64,000 nucleotides of DNA, taken from an uncultured archaeon. GTDB taxonomy: Archaea; Thermoplasmatota; Thermoplasmata; Thermoplasmatales; Thermoplasmataceae. The DNA lies in contig CP009479.1 of assembly GCA_000965745.1 (NCBI GenBank), positions 1,374,457 to 1,438,456 on the forward strand, given 5' to 3'. The notes under the pieces were generated by a model, which was not told the DNA's origin, did no database searches, and saw only the letters and a program-made list of their open reading frames with translations. The stretch's first letter is position 1; every line of letters starts with the position of its first letter. The translations under genes and the position numbers were made by a program. Of the stretch, positions 28,044 through 36,245 are shown piece after piece.

Positions 28044-28861
28044 TGGAAACGGATCAGGTGCTGAGAGATATAGTGGTCCAGGGAACCTTGCTTGATTACA
28101 ACACCGATGTGTATGCATCCATAATGAAGAAAACCAAGGATTCACGGGAATTCTCGGACCCTTTCGCCAGGCTTGTGGCCTCTACATTCAAGCTATGCGA
28201 GGAGGGTGTCATAGATCCGTGGAATGTTGATCTTCGAGGTTTTTCCAAAATATTCATATCAATAATTGACGAGACGTTCGATCGGTTTGGCATGGCTGGG
28301 TACCTGATAGGTCAGGCATGGCACATTCTTCTTGAAAAAACGGAAAGGTCCGTTATGAAGAGGCAGCAGCTGGAGGTCCCGGAAACCTACGTTGAAGAGG
28401 GCCCGGATGATGGGATGGAGTCTCCCGTGCTTGAATTTGAGCCGCGAGCCCTTGAGCTTTCTGAACCGGTCAAGCACAGGGAAAAGAGGCAGGTAATGCT
28501 TGTGGAACTGCTTGAGGCAATGCGTGTTGCGGTAAGGAAGGAGAGGAAGAGAGTTCACACAACCCGGCAGGAAAAGGAAGAATTTGACGCCACAGCCATG
28601 GAGGAGATAATATTCGAACTTCACGCCGAAGAACCTGAGAAGGAAATTGATAACACCTACGAAAAAATACTCTCGCAGTTCGCAGATCAGTTCTACATTG
28701 AAGAAATATGGGGAAGCAGCGTGGAGGACAGGTGGGGCTTTTTTGTATATTGCCTGTTTCTCATGAGGGAGAAGAGGATCATCCTGAAACAGGAAGGCGC
28801 TTTTGGGAAAATCTCCATCCAGCGTATCGCGAGGCCGGATGGGCAGGTCATCAACATTTGA
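28043..28861 (+). CDS. scpA: segregation and condensation protein ScpA (kleisin)
   Basis: The 272-residue kleisin bridges the SMC heads. The N-terminal part has DPFARLVASTFKLCEEGVIDPWNVDLRGFSKIFISIID. The middle is a charged linker (about 115-190). The C-terminal winged helix ends with DRWGFFVYCLFLMREKRIILKQEGAFGKISIQ, the SMC-binding end. It is translationally coupled to smc. No scpB-like gene is seen in the window. A Cas4-like gene follows after 34 nt. Confidence 0.88.
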   Translation: METDQVLRDIVVQGTLLDYNTDVYASIMKKTKDSREFSDPFARLVASTFKLCEEGVIDPWNVDLRGFSKIFISIIDETFDRFGMAGYLIGQAWHILLEKTERSVMKRQQLEVPETYVEEGPDDGMESPVLEFEPRALELSEPVKHREKRQVMLVELLEAMRVAVRKERKRVHTTRQEKEEFDATAMEEIIFELHAEEPEKEIDNTYEKILSQFADQFYIEEIWGSSVEDRWGFFVYCLFLMREKRIILKQEGAFGKISIQRIARPDGQVINI

Positions 28862-28895
28862 GCCTGCTAGGTTGCCAGGAGGAAATCTGCTTTCC

Positions 28896-29144
28896 ATGAA
28901 AGATGACGGCACCCTCAGTGCATCTGAAATATCCGAGTACTCATTTTGCAGTGTGGCTTGGTACATGGATTCAAACGGCTATCCAAGGAGCACAATATCT
29001 TCCAAAAGGATGGAGAATGGCAGGAAAATGCACAAGAAGCTTGAGCCGAGGTACAAAAGGGTAAGCATTGCTGCCAGACTGTCGATTGCTGCCATTGTTC
29101 TACTTTCAATAATATTGGTGGCCTTTGCCGCAGGGCTGATCTGA
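28896..29144 (+). CDS. Cas4-like nuclease, N-terminal half with C-terminal membrane helix
   Basis: An 82-residue product. SASEISEYSFCSVAWYMDSNGYPR has the first cysteine of the Cas4 Fe-S cluster region, and MENGRKMHKKLEP has the G-x-x-x-H nuclease motif I. Residues about 57-82 are a membrane helix (LSIAAIVLLSIILVAFAAGLI) ending at TGA (29142-29144). The next codon, GTG, continues the same frame into the rest of a Cas4-like protein, so this half lacks the catalytic D and E-x-K. AGGAGG (about 28876-28882) precedes the ATG. It is either one subunit of a split enzyme, one half of a recoded protein, or a nonsense mutant. Confidence 0.7.
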   Translation: MKDDGTLSASEISEYSFCSVAWYMDSNGYPRSTISSKRMENGRKMHKKLEPRYKRVSIAARLSIAAIVLLSIILVAFAAGLI

Positions 29145-29660
29145 GTGGATGCTTATGAGATATACGCGATCCTCTTTCTTCTCATAATGCTCTTTGTGAT
29201 AATGTCAGCCGTCCTTTCCCGCTCCAGAAAGAAATTTGCAATGCCCGATGGAAAGGCAGTATATGGAGACCTCATGGCTGAGGGGAAAATCCTGAGATCA
29301 CGAAGGTACGGCCTAACGGGAAAGCCTGACAAGATTGTGCAGAACGGGAAAGAAGTGGTGCCCTACGAGTACAAGTCAACAGATGCTGTAAGGCCCAGGG
29401 AGGGGCACATGCTCCAGATGGCCGCATACTTTGTGATACTGGAGGAGAACTTCCCGGGCTCAAAGGTTGAATACGGCATACTGAAGTACAAGAATTATGC
29501 ATTCAGGATTGAAAACAGCCAGCGGCTCCGGGAAGAGCTCTTCAATGTAATGGGCAGGATAAGGGGGAACCTTGGGATGCCTGAACCCAACCATAATAAT
29601 CCGGGAAGGTGCGTATATTGCAGTTTCCGTGGAACCTGTTCAAAAAAGTTAATTAAATGA
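29145..29660 (+). CDS. Cas4-like (PD-(D/E)XK) nuclease, C-terminal half with N-terminal membrane helix
   Basis: 171 residues starting with GTG immediately after the TGA of the preceding half, in the same frame. It opens with a membrane helix (IYAILFLLIMLFVIMSAVL). LTGKPDKIV (catalytic Asp), VPYEYKST (E-x-K) and HMLQMAAYFVILEE (motif III Gln/Tyr) follow. The end has GRCVYCSFRGTCSKK, three cysteines that with the one in the first half would make the usual Fe-S set. The two membrane helices would form a hairpin anchoring the nuclease. No ribosome site is evident before the GTG; reinitiation or readthrough is needed. It overlaps tyrS as ATGA. Confidence 0.72.
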   Translation: MDAYEIYAILFLLIMLFVIMSAVLSRSRKKFAMPDGKAVYGDLMAEGKILRSRRYGLTGKPDKIVQNGKEVVPYEYKSTDAVRPREGHMLQMAAYFVILEENFPGSKVEYGILKYKNYAFRIENSQRLREELFNVMGRIRGNLGMPEPNHNNPGRCVYCSFRGTCSKKLIK

Positions 29661-30703
29661 GACAGTATGTGCGCTGGTTCATGGATAAACTAGAACTCCT
29701 AGCCAGAAACATGGTGGAAGTGATCACGGAAGCTGAAGCCAAGGACGCACTGGAATCAGGGAGGAACAAGGCATACATTGGTTTTGAGCCTTCAGGTCTG
29801 CCGCACATCGCCACGGGGCTCCTCTGGCCAAGAAAACTTAACGATCTTATAGAGCTTGGGCTGGACACCACCGTACTCCTTGCTGACTGGCATGCCAAGG
29901 TGAACGACAAGCTCGGCGGAGACCTTTCCAGGATTCAGGAGAGTGGCCGCCTTCTCCTGAAGAGCATGAAGGTTATGGGCCTCAGCGACAAGGTCAAGTT
30001 TCTCTGGACAAGTGACATGGTTTCGGACCCGGAATACTGGAGCACACTCCTAAACGTGGCAAAAACGGCCAATCTTTCACGCATAAGGCGCGCCCTGCCA
30101 ATAATGGGAAGAACCGAGGAGGATGCGGACAAAGATTTCAGCAAGTACATCTATCCTCTAATGCAGGTTACAGACATTTTCTACATGGACCTGGATTTTG
30201 CTTTTGGCGGAATGGACCAGAGGCACGCGCACATGCTCGCCAGGGACGTGGCAGAAAAAATGGGCAGAAAGAAAGTTATATCTGTGCACGGCCCCCTCCT
30301 TGGAAGCCTTACCGGGACGGGCAGGATGGATTCATTCAAGAAGATGTCAAAGAGCGACCCTAACTCAGCAATATTCCTTTTTGATCCTCCTGAAAAGGTG
30401 AGGTCCAAGATAAAGAAGGCATACTGTCCAATCAAGGAGGTAGAAGGGAACCCCGTAATGGACATAATACGACACATAATAATGCCGTATTATGGGGAGA
30501 ACTTTTTGATACGTAGGCCTCCGCAGAAAGGTGGTGAAATTTCCCCAGAAACATATGGCGAGCTTGAGAAGCTATATGTCAATGGCGACATCCATCCGGT
30601 TGATCTCAAGAACGCGGTCTCTGACGCACTAAACGAAATGATAGCCCCGGCTAACAGGCTCGTCGAAAGAGAAGAGATTGATCTGAGCAATTTCCAGGTC
30701 TAG
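29657..30703 (+). CDS. tyrS: tyrosyl-tRNA synthetase (archaeal type)
   Basis: The 348-residue class I synthetase charges tRNA-Tyr. It has GFEPSGLPHIATG (HIGH-type motif in the family form), LLADWHAKVNDKLGG, the tyrosine-pocket segment YPLMQVTDIF, and KKMSKSDPNSA (KMSKS). It lacks the bacterial S4 domain, as archaeal enzymes do. The ATG at 29657 overlaps the stop of the nuclease gene; an ATG at 29681 (MDKLELLARN) is nearer the usual family start and is an alternative. Confidence 0.94.
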   Translation: MRQYVRWFMDKLELLARNMVEVITEAEAKDALESGRNKAYIGFEPSGLPHIATGLLWPRKLNDLIELGLDTTVLLADWHAKVNDKLGGDLSRIQESGRLLLKSMKVMGLSDKVKFLWTSDMVSDPEYWSTLLNVAKTANLSRIRRALPIMGRTEEDADKDFSKYIYPLMQVTDIFYMDLDFAFGGMDQRHAHMLARDVAEKMGRKKVISVHGPLLGSLTGTGRMDSFKKMSKSDPNSAIFLFDPPEKVRSKIKKAYCPIKEVEGNPVMDIIRHIIMPYYGENFLIRRPPQKGGEISPETYGELEKLYVNGDIHPVDLKNAVSDALNEMIAPANRLVEREEIDLSNFQV

Positions 30704-30714
30704 TGTGCCTCATA

Positions 30715-30864
30715 CTACTTGATTTTTTCAAGTACTATTGATTCACCATCAAAATAGAATCCCAGAATGTCTTCAGGCTTGACGTTCAATTTCTCTGTTA
30801 CTTTCTTTGGAAGCGTTATCCTAAGAGAACTACCCCTTTTTGAAACGTGTGATACATCCAGCAA
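30715..30864 (-). CDS. AbrB/MazE-type swapped-hairpin DNA-binding protein, 49 residues
   Basis: A short ORF with a TTG start at 30864: after MLD come VSHVSKRGSSLRITLPKKV, TEKLNVKPEDILGFYFDGE and SIVLEKIK. This is the SpoVT/AbrB pattern (V-x-x-RGxSLRITLPKxV...L-x-v-k-x-GD) seen in archaeal chromatin-like regulators and antitoxins. No ATG or GTG lies between the upstream stop and the domain. AAATATATATTT, centred about 25 nt before the TTG, supports a leaderless TTG start. No toxin gene adjoins it, so a small transcription factor is the simpler reading. Confidence 0.65.
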   Translation of the reverse strand: MLDVSHVSKRGSSLRITLPKKVTEKLNVKPEDILGFYFDGESIVLEKIK

Positions 30865-30880
30865 TACTTTTTCTTCGTTC

Positions 30881-30897
30881 GTAAATATATATTTGAT
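30881..30897 (-). promoter_or_regulatory. TATA box of the AbrB-like gene
   Basis: On the minus strand CAAATATATATTTAC is centred near 30889, about 25 nt from the TTG at 30864, and so decides in favour of that unusual start. The rest of the gap up to the fen stop (30898-30979) is AT-rich with no gene seen. Confidence 0.5.
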
Positions 30898-30979
30898 ATT
30901 AACTACTTAAATGAATCGCATTACTTTTAAGATTCAAAAAAGTTGCAATATTTCTTAAACTGCTATTATTTCGGAGTTG

Positions 30980-31999
30980 TCAAAAGAATGAGTCAAGATT
31001 GGCCTGCGAAGTTTTCCCGAATGCCTTCTCAAGAGTATCAAGATAAGGTGTTACACGCCCCTCAGAGAAGTTGTGCTCTTCACACAGGAACCTCAGTATC
31101 CCTTCTCTGTCCGGTTTATTAAAGGTGAGGTCAAAGTCTGTTTTTACATCGGGGTTCATGAAAATTTCTATGATTCTGTCCTGGTTCTCTATCTCCTGAT
31201 CCTTCTCCTTCAGCACAGTTGCAATGTCTCCATGCTTCTTTATCAGCTTGAGTGCAGTCTTGGGGCCTATACCCTTGATCCCCCTGTTGAAATCTGTCCC
31301 AACCAGGATACCTATGTGAATAAGCTGCTCCAGAGTCACTTCATTCTTTTTCAGCGTCTCTTCGAGCTCAATGTATTCTGGCTGAACATTGACGTAAATA
31401 TTCCTTCCGGGCACTTTTCTCCTGCCAAAAACAGCAAAGTTTCTGAGAATACGTGCTGCACCGAACAGCAGGCAGTCATAATCCTGAGATATGACGCCAT
31501 TGACCTTTCCTACCTTGCTCATGTACGAAGCCTGTGCTTCCCCTTCGGAAGGCGCTTCAACATAGGGGAGCCCCATCAGTGACAGAAGTTCCATAGTCTC
31601 TGAAACGATCTCGCCGCTTACGTAATTTATACGCGATGAAAGCGATCTCACACGGGCCGAATCTCCTTCTTCCCTTGCCTGGGCTAGCTCAATCCTTGCT
31701 TTCTCCTTGGCAAGTTTTCTTTCCTCGATTGTTCTGTTCTTCAGAACCGCAGGTTTTCCGTCAAAAACATAGACAGGCCTTATCCCGCTGTCGAGCATGT
31801 TTATGGTTCTATAGAAAAGGCCAGATAGATGTGAAGTTACTCTCCCCTGACTGTCCATCAATGGAGTTCCATCCGGCTGCCTTATGCTGCTCAAAAACTG
31901 GTAAAGTATATTGTAGGCATCAACTGAAAAGGTTGAGCCGGAATGTTCCCTGAGTGATGTTTGATGTTTGACCACTAGATCTGATATGTCTACGCCCAT
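30980..31999 (-). CDS. fen: flap endonuclease FEN-1
   Basis: The 339-residue structure-specific nuclease trims 5' flaps in replication and repair. The N and I domains carry the acidic active site ([52 protein letters not shown] with the helix-hairpin-helix). The last residues QANLDSFF are a PIP box for PCNA binding. The start is not MGV-Q-x but MGVDISDL, close to the family's conserved N-terminus that enters the active site. It is 2 nt downstream of radB, a clear operon. Confidence 0.96.
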   Translation of the reverse strand: MGVDISDLVVKHQTSLREHSGSTFSVDAYNILYQFLSSIRQPDGTPLMDSQGRVTSHLSGLFYRTINMLDSGIRPVYVFDGKPAVLKNRTIEERKLAKEKARIELAQAREEGDSARVRSLSSRINYVSGEIVSETMELLSLMGLPYVEAPSEGEAQASYMSKVGKVNGVISQDYDCLLFGAARILRNFAVFGRRKVPGRNIYVNVQPEYIELEETLKKNEVTLEQLIHIGILVGTDFNRGIKGIGPKTALKLIKKHGDIATVLKEKDQEIENQDRIIEIFMNPDVKTDFDLTFNKPDREGILRFLCEEHNFSEGRVTPYLDTLEKAFGKTSQANLDSFF

Positions 32000-32001
32000 G
32001 T

Positions 32002-32700
32002 TTATCCCTCACAGTTTACTCCATAATCCACTATCCTGTATTCCGAACTGTTGCCTTCAGGTATGGACCTGTGCTTTGATACTGAAATTCTTCTTTTCCC
32101 TCCCGGAAGTTTCTCGAGCTGGTATATGGCCTTCATTGAATGGTCTATGAGGAAGCCCCCGAAAGGATGGAGCAGTTTTGAATCCATGTCCTGGTAAATC
32201 TGGTTGGTGATAAGTACCGGGACATTTCCCCTTAGGGCGATGGATGAAAGGAGGCCCAACTGTTTCTGGAATCCCGCTGATCTGGAAGCAGCATCCGCCG
32301 TCTTTTCCAGCCTGAAATATTCAGTGAACGAATCCACGATCACAATGCCTATCTTCCTGCTCTTTTCGAGCATTTTAAGTACCCTCATTATCGAGAGTTC
32401 CTGGTCATCAAGTGAGGAGACTCTGTAAAGCATAAGGCTCTCCGACGGCTCACTTGAACCACCGCAGATCTGCATGAACCTGTCCGCGGAAAAACCTTCA
32501 GTGTCCAGAAAGACAGCAGTCTTGTCGTTCTTTATGGCTGCAAGCGCGAAAAGCATTGACATATTGCTCTTGCCTGATCCACCTTCACCGTAGAGTTCCG
32601 TTATTACCCCGCTTTCGAGGCCACCATTCATGAGTGAGTCAATGCAGCTGACTCCCACTGGTAGCTTCTCCAATTTCTGTGCGGGGTCTATTTTCTCCAT
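32002..32700 (-). CDS. radB: RadB recombinase paralogue
   Basis: The 232-residue RecA-core protein has Walker [10 protein letters not shown] (about residues 39-47), [25 protein letters not shown] and Walker [17 protein letters not shown]. It lacks the N-terminal HhH domain of RadA, which defines RadB. RadB assists RadA in homologous recombination. TTTTATATATC, about 24 nt before the ATG, gives it a leaderless promoter just after the HAD gene. It is cotranscribed with fen. Confidence 0.92.
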   Translation of the reverse strand: MEKIDPAQKLEKLPVGVSCIDSLMNGGLESGVITELYGEGGSGKSNMSMLFALAAIKNDKTAVFLDTEGFSADRFMQICGGSSEPSESLMLYRVSSLDDQELSIMRVLKMLEKSRKIGIVIVDSFTEYFRLEKTADAASRSAGFQKQLGLLSSIALRGNVPVLITNQIYQDMDSKLLHPFGGFLIDHSMKAIYQLEKLPGGKRRISVSKHRSIPEGNSSEYRIVDYGVNCEG

Positions 32701-32734
32701 ATTATCGTAATGTTACTGATATATAAAACCAGTT

Positions 32735-33430
32735 TCAGGTCATGTCCAGGTAAGCTTTGACGATCAGCCCGGCAAGGGCTTGAAGGTCATTTGACTGCAG
32801 TGTTGCTGTGGCATGACGCCCTACTTCTTCCTCTGTGGGGTTGAACCCAACCGAAAAGGCAGAATTGTTGAACATCGGCACGTCATGGATGGAATCTCCA
32901 ACGCTAACTGTCCTTTCACTACTTATTTTGAGCTCTTTCTGCAATTTCCGGACAGCCAGATCTTTTCTGAGTGGATCCACAACTGCAACTCCTTTTGGCT
33001 GTATAATTCCCTCTGAATCGGTATTCAGATAATTCACGTATGTGAAATCGAAATGAAAGGTTCCGTTTATCCTGTCGGAAAGCCATGAAATGCCACCAGA
33101 GATTATCGCCAGGGTTGACCCATAGCCACGGAGGGTCTCCATGGATTCTCGAAGATTGTCTCTCAAAGGGATGGTGTTGAGTATATTCACTATGTCCTCT
33201 CTCCTTATCCTTCCCAGCTTTCGGTTCCAGAGGCGGACATCGCTCTCAAGAAATGTCTCATAACTTATCTCCCTGTTTTTGAAAAGCTCGTAATTCTTCC
33301 TGTTATTGACCCCTATCCTGTCGTGGACATACTGCCAGCTGCTCGAGTGCTGAGTCAATACGCCATCCATGTCGAAAATGATAAGGGTCCTCTCCTGTCT
33401 ACTCACTTTTGAGGTATATTCATAACGCAT
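32735..33430 (-). CDS. HAD-family phosphatase, phosphoserine phosphatase-like
   Basis: The 231-residue HAD hydrolase has motif I IIFDMDGVLT (nucleophile Asp about residue 20), motif II ISGGISWL, lysine motif IIQPKGVAVV and motif III VGDSIHDVPMF. The cap between motifs I and II and the D-x-D-G-V-L-T form resemble SerB-like enzymes. The substrate is not certain: phosphoserine or another small phosphate ester is possible. An in-frame GTG at 33406 is an alternative start. Confidence 0.8.
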   Translation of the reverse strand: MRYEYTSKVSRQERTLIIFDMDGVLTQHSSSWQYVHDRIGVNNRKNYELFKNREISYETFLESDVRLWNRKLGRIRREDIVNILNTIPLRDNLRESMETLRGYGSTLAIISGGISWLSDRINGTFHFDFTYVNYLNTDSEGIIQPKGVAVVDPLRKDLAVRKLQKELKISSERTVSVGDSIHDVPMFNNSAFSVGFNPTEEEVGRHATATLQSNDLQALAGLIVKAYLDMT

Positions 33431-33482
33431 TAATCAGCCTTTTTGATATTTTGGAGTTGGGACAGGCAGGCATTCTGCTTTA

Positions 33483-33504
33483 ATAGGGCGGGGAGGATGT
33501 CACC
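33483..33504 (+). repeat. solo copy of the IS605 right end
   Basis: These 22 bases are identical to 20400-20421, the last 22 bases of the complete IS605-family element (the 3' arm of the right-end hairpin plus AGGATGTCACC). Identity stops exactly at the inferred element boundary on the right. The 5' arm of the hairpin, the left end and tnp genes are absent. It lies between the HAD gene and the 3' end of proS, 2 nt from the proS stop. It is best read as a leftover of a past insertion. Confidence 0.7.
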
Positions 33505-33506
33505 GA

Positions 33507-34904
33507 TCAATAGGACTTGGAGAAAACCGACTTCTTCCCGTCAGTGCCGCAAACGATGCATTTTCCGACATCTTCTGTACCGTTGACGAATCCCAGGGGG
33601 TCAAGATCAGCTTCAGCTTCTATATGGTCTGCACACTCCTTGGACCCGCACCAGTAAGCTGCTGTGGCTCCAATTGCTTTTTTCATGTCGTCAAGGCTTG
33701 AAGAATCTGTAAGAAGGGATAGGAACAACTTATCTGCTGATTCTTTCATGCTCGCTTTCACTTCACCAAGTAAGCCTGTCACTCCTGAAACAAAATCCCC
33801 CCTGCTCATGACTTTTTTGCCTTTCTTGCTTCTGAGGGCGACCGTCACATTTCCGGATCCGACTTCCCTTACTCCAATCTCGACCCTGACTGGAACGCCC
33901 CTCATTTCCCAGTCGTTATACTTGTACCCCGGGGTGTAGTTGTCCCGGTCATCAACTCTCACCCTGAAACCCATTTTCAGAAGGTCATCTCCGATCTTCC
34001 GGGAATATCCGATCGTGTCCTCCGACTCAGAGGGTATTGGAACAATTATGACCTGTACCGGGGCAATTCCCGGTGGAAGAATGAGCCCCTTGTCGTCGCC
34101 GTGCACACCTATTACCGCCGCAAGCAGCCTTTCGCTCATACCAAATGTCGTCTGAGAAACAAAATGATGCTCTCCATCGTCATCCGCATATTTAATATCG
34201 TAATTTTCCGAGAAATTAGTGCCATATTGGTGGATCGTGCCTATCTGGAGAGACCTGCTGCTTGGAAGCAGGGTATCAAAAGCAAGAGTGTATCTTGCAC
34301 CCGGGAATTTGTCCCAATCAGGCCTTCTGTTGGTTATGTAAGGAAGGCAAAGCTCGTCGGCAAGGCGTTCCCAGATCTCCTTGTACTGTACCATCTGTTT
34401 TTCAGCATCTTCATACGTCGCATGGGCTGTATGTGCTTCAAAGAAGTGTATTTCCCTTATCCTGATGAATGACCTGGTGTGTTTTGTCTCATGCCTGTAG
34501 ACACTGACAATCTGGTACAACTTCATTGGAAGGTCTGCATGGGAGCGTATCCAGAGTGAAAACATCGGGTACATTGCAGCTTCGCTTGTTGGTCTCAGGG
34601 CCAGCTCCACATCCAGGTTTTCATGGCCTCCTCTTGTGATCCAGTAAAGTTCACCCTCAAAACCTTTTACATGCTCAAATTCCACCATGAGCTGGTCTTT
34701 GGTGACTGGAACAGGAAAACTTACCTCATCAAAATCACGGGAGTCGACAAGTCTTCTTATTATGCCATCTATGCCTTGCATTATTTTGAGACCATACGGC
34801 CTCCATACATTCATCCCTTTTACATGGTATCGTTTGTCGCTCAACTCAGCAGTCTCAACTATCTCATTGTACCACTCGCTGAAGTTTTTTTTCCTGTTCT
34901 CCAT
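33507..34904 (-). CDS. proS: prolyl-tRNA synthetase (archaeal/eukaryotic type)
   Basis: The 465-residue class II synthetase has motif 2 region VYRHETKHTRSFIRIREIHFFEAHTAH, motif 3 with GMSERLLAAVIGVHGDDKGLILPP, an anticodon-binding domain, and a C-terminal zinc-binding part with C-x4-C and C-x2-C (WCGSKEC..., CIVCG) ending in a tyrosine (FSKSY). The C-terminal Tyr is typical of this ProRS type. ATG 34904 is preferred over TTG 34913 because TTAATTAAAA lies about 28 nt upstream. The stop is 2 nt from an IS end remnant but the C-terminus is intact. Confidence 0.95.
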   Translation of the reverse strand: MENRKKNFSEWYNEIVETAELSDKRYHVKGMNVWRPYGLKIMQGIDGIIRRLVDSRDFDEVSFPVPVTKDQLMVEFEHVKGFEGELYWITRGGHENLDVELALRPTSEAAMYPMFSLWIRSHADLPMKLYQIVSVYRHETKHTRSFIRIREIHFFEAHTAHATYEDAEKQMVQYKEIWERLADELCLPYITNRRPDWDKFPGARYTLAFDTLLPSSRSLQIGTIHQYGTNFSENYDIKYADDDGEHHFVSQTTFGMSERLLAAVIGVHGDDKGLILPPGIAPVQVIIVPIPSESEDTIGYSRKIGDDLLKMGFRVRVDDRDNYTPGYKYNDWEMRGVPVRVEIGVREVGSGNVTVALRSKKGKKVMSRGDFVSGVTGLLGEVKASMKESADKLFLSLLTDSSSLDDMKKAIGATAAYWCGSKECADHIEAEADLDPLGFVNGTEDVGKCIVCGTDGKKSVFSKSY

Positions 34905-35018
34905 CTGATGCAACAGATTATCAAGGTTTTAATTAACTTTCCTTATCTTACTGTTTGAGTCAGAGGACGAGTATGGCCTACAAAAAAAGAGATATATTCA
35001 TTGATCATTTGTCTGGTT

Positions 35019-36245
35019 GTGATAACAGACTCCCTTCAGGATAAGGAAAAGAAATTTATTGTCGATATCGCGCGCAGAATTATCCCGATAAGGTCCATCT
35101 CTCCGGAATCCGGTGGAAAGGGCGAATCTGAAAGGGCTGATGAACTGTGCAAAATTCTAGATGAAATGGGGTTTAAGGGCTACTCAAGATACGACGTGGA
35201 AGACAAGGGCGGATTTAGAAGGTCCAGTGTCGTTCTCAAATCTGGGCGCAAGGAGAAAACTCTATGGATTGTGGCCCACATTGATACGGTTCCGGAAGGT
35301 GATCTGTCGCTATGGACCAGGAGTCCCTTTACAGTGACACTTGAGAAGGACCGAATTTATGGCAGAGGGACTTCAGACAACGGCCAAGCCATACTACTTT
35401 CAATGCTCCTCCTTAAGAATCTCAGGAAGGACGAGCTCAACTACAATCTGGGGATTGCATTTGTGGCAGATGAAGAGATGGGCAGCAACTATGGGATTCA
35501 GCACCTGCTTGAGAAAGATATCTTCCGGGAGGGAGACTTGATAATTGTTCCAGACGCAGGTACTGAAGAAGGCAATGAGGTCGAAGTGGCTGAAAAAAGT
35601 ATTCTGTGGCTGAAAATAAAGACCACGGGAAAGCAGTATCACGCCAGTATGCCGTTCAATGCAATCAACGCATCAAGGGAAGGCATGAAATTCGTACTTG
35701 AACTGGACAGGCACCTTCATGAAAAATTCAAGGATAGTGTGGATATATTTTCACCGCCATACTCTACCTTCGAGCCCACAAAGCACGAAAAGAACGTTGA
35801 TAACATCAACACGATACCCGGCGTCGATGTACAGTATATGGACTGCAGGATTCTGCCAGGATACGATTTGGTCGTCGTCATGGACCAGATTGAATTGAAA
35901 ATGAGGGAGTTCGAGAAAGACAGCAAAGCAAAAATTTCGTATGAGGTGATCCAGAAGGAACAGGCACCCGCCCGGACTCCTGAAAACGCAGAGATTGTCG
36001 AAAGGCTGATCAAGTCGATAAGGAAAACCAGAAATATCGAGCCTAAAGTTATTGGGATAGGCGGCGGAACCTGTGCAGCATATTTCAGGAAAAAAGGTTT
36101 CGATGCTGCAGTCTGGTGCACAACTGTAGCAGAAAGCGCCCATAAGCCGGACGAGTACATGATACTCGATCATGTCCTAAAAGACAGGGATGTAATCGAA
36201 GACATACTCTATGGCAGAGGGGATCAGCCTATTAATGCCGACTAG
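35019..36245 (+). CDS. M20-family metallopeptidase / deacylase (ArgE/DapE-like)
   Basis: The 408-residue zinc hydrolase has the metal ligands in VAHIDTVPEG, GRGTSDNGQ, VADEEMGSN and IVPDAG, then a dimerisation domain and a last histidine in AESAHKPDE. Family members remove acyl groups or cleave dipeptides; the substrate is open (acetyl-ornithine, succinyl-diaminopimelate or dipeptide type). GTG 35019 is chosen because GATATATTC is centred 26 nt upstream; an upstream TTG at 35001 would precede the transcript. The stop overlaps the convergent nadM stop by 4 bases. Confidence 0.85.
   Translation: MITDSLQDKEKKFIVDIARRIIPIRSISPESGGKGESERADELCKILDEMGFKGYSRYDVEDKGGFRRSSVVLKSGRKEKTLWIVAHIDTVPEGDLSLWTRSPFTVTLEKDRIYGRGTSDNGQAILLSMLLLKNLRKDELNYNLGIAFVADEEMGSNYGIQHLLEKDIFREGDLIIVPDAGTEEGNEVEVAEKSILWLKIKTTGKQYHASMPFNAINASREGMKFVLELDRHLHEKFKDSVDIFSPPYSTFEPTKHEKNVDNINTIPGVDVQYMDCRILPGYDLVVVMDQIELKMREFEKDSKAKISYEVIQKEQAPARTPENAEIVERLIKSIRKTRNIEPKVIGIGGGTCAAYFRKKGFDAAVWCTTVAESAHKPDEYMILDHVLKDRDVIEDILYGRGDQPINAD

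Noticed and set aside
29142-29144. Selenocysteine or pyrrolysine at the TGA inside the Cas4-like gene
   Set aside because: Pyrrolysine uses TAG, and no SECIS-like hairpin or selenocysteine machinery was seen. The TGA lies in a hydrophobic loop where a redox residue has no evident use.
28896-29660. CRISPR-Cas locus suggested by the Cas4-like gene
   Set aside because: No repeat-spacer array, cas1, cas2 or effector genes are in the window; the neighbours are smc, scpA and tyrS.
30715-30864. Toxin-antitoxin pair for the AbrB-like gene
   Set aside because: Neither neighbour (tyrS, fen) is a toxin, and no small overlapping ORF with PIN or MazF features is present.
35717-36173. Two minus-strand frames of about 140 codons inside the M20 peptidase gene
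   Set aside because: They are opposite an unambiguous enzyme with conserved metal ligands and have no promoter or resemblance to a family.
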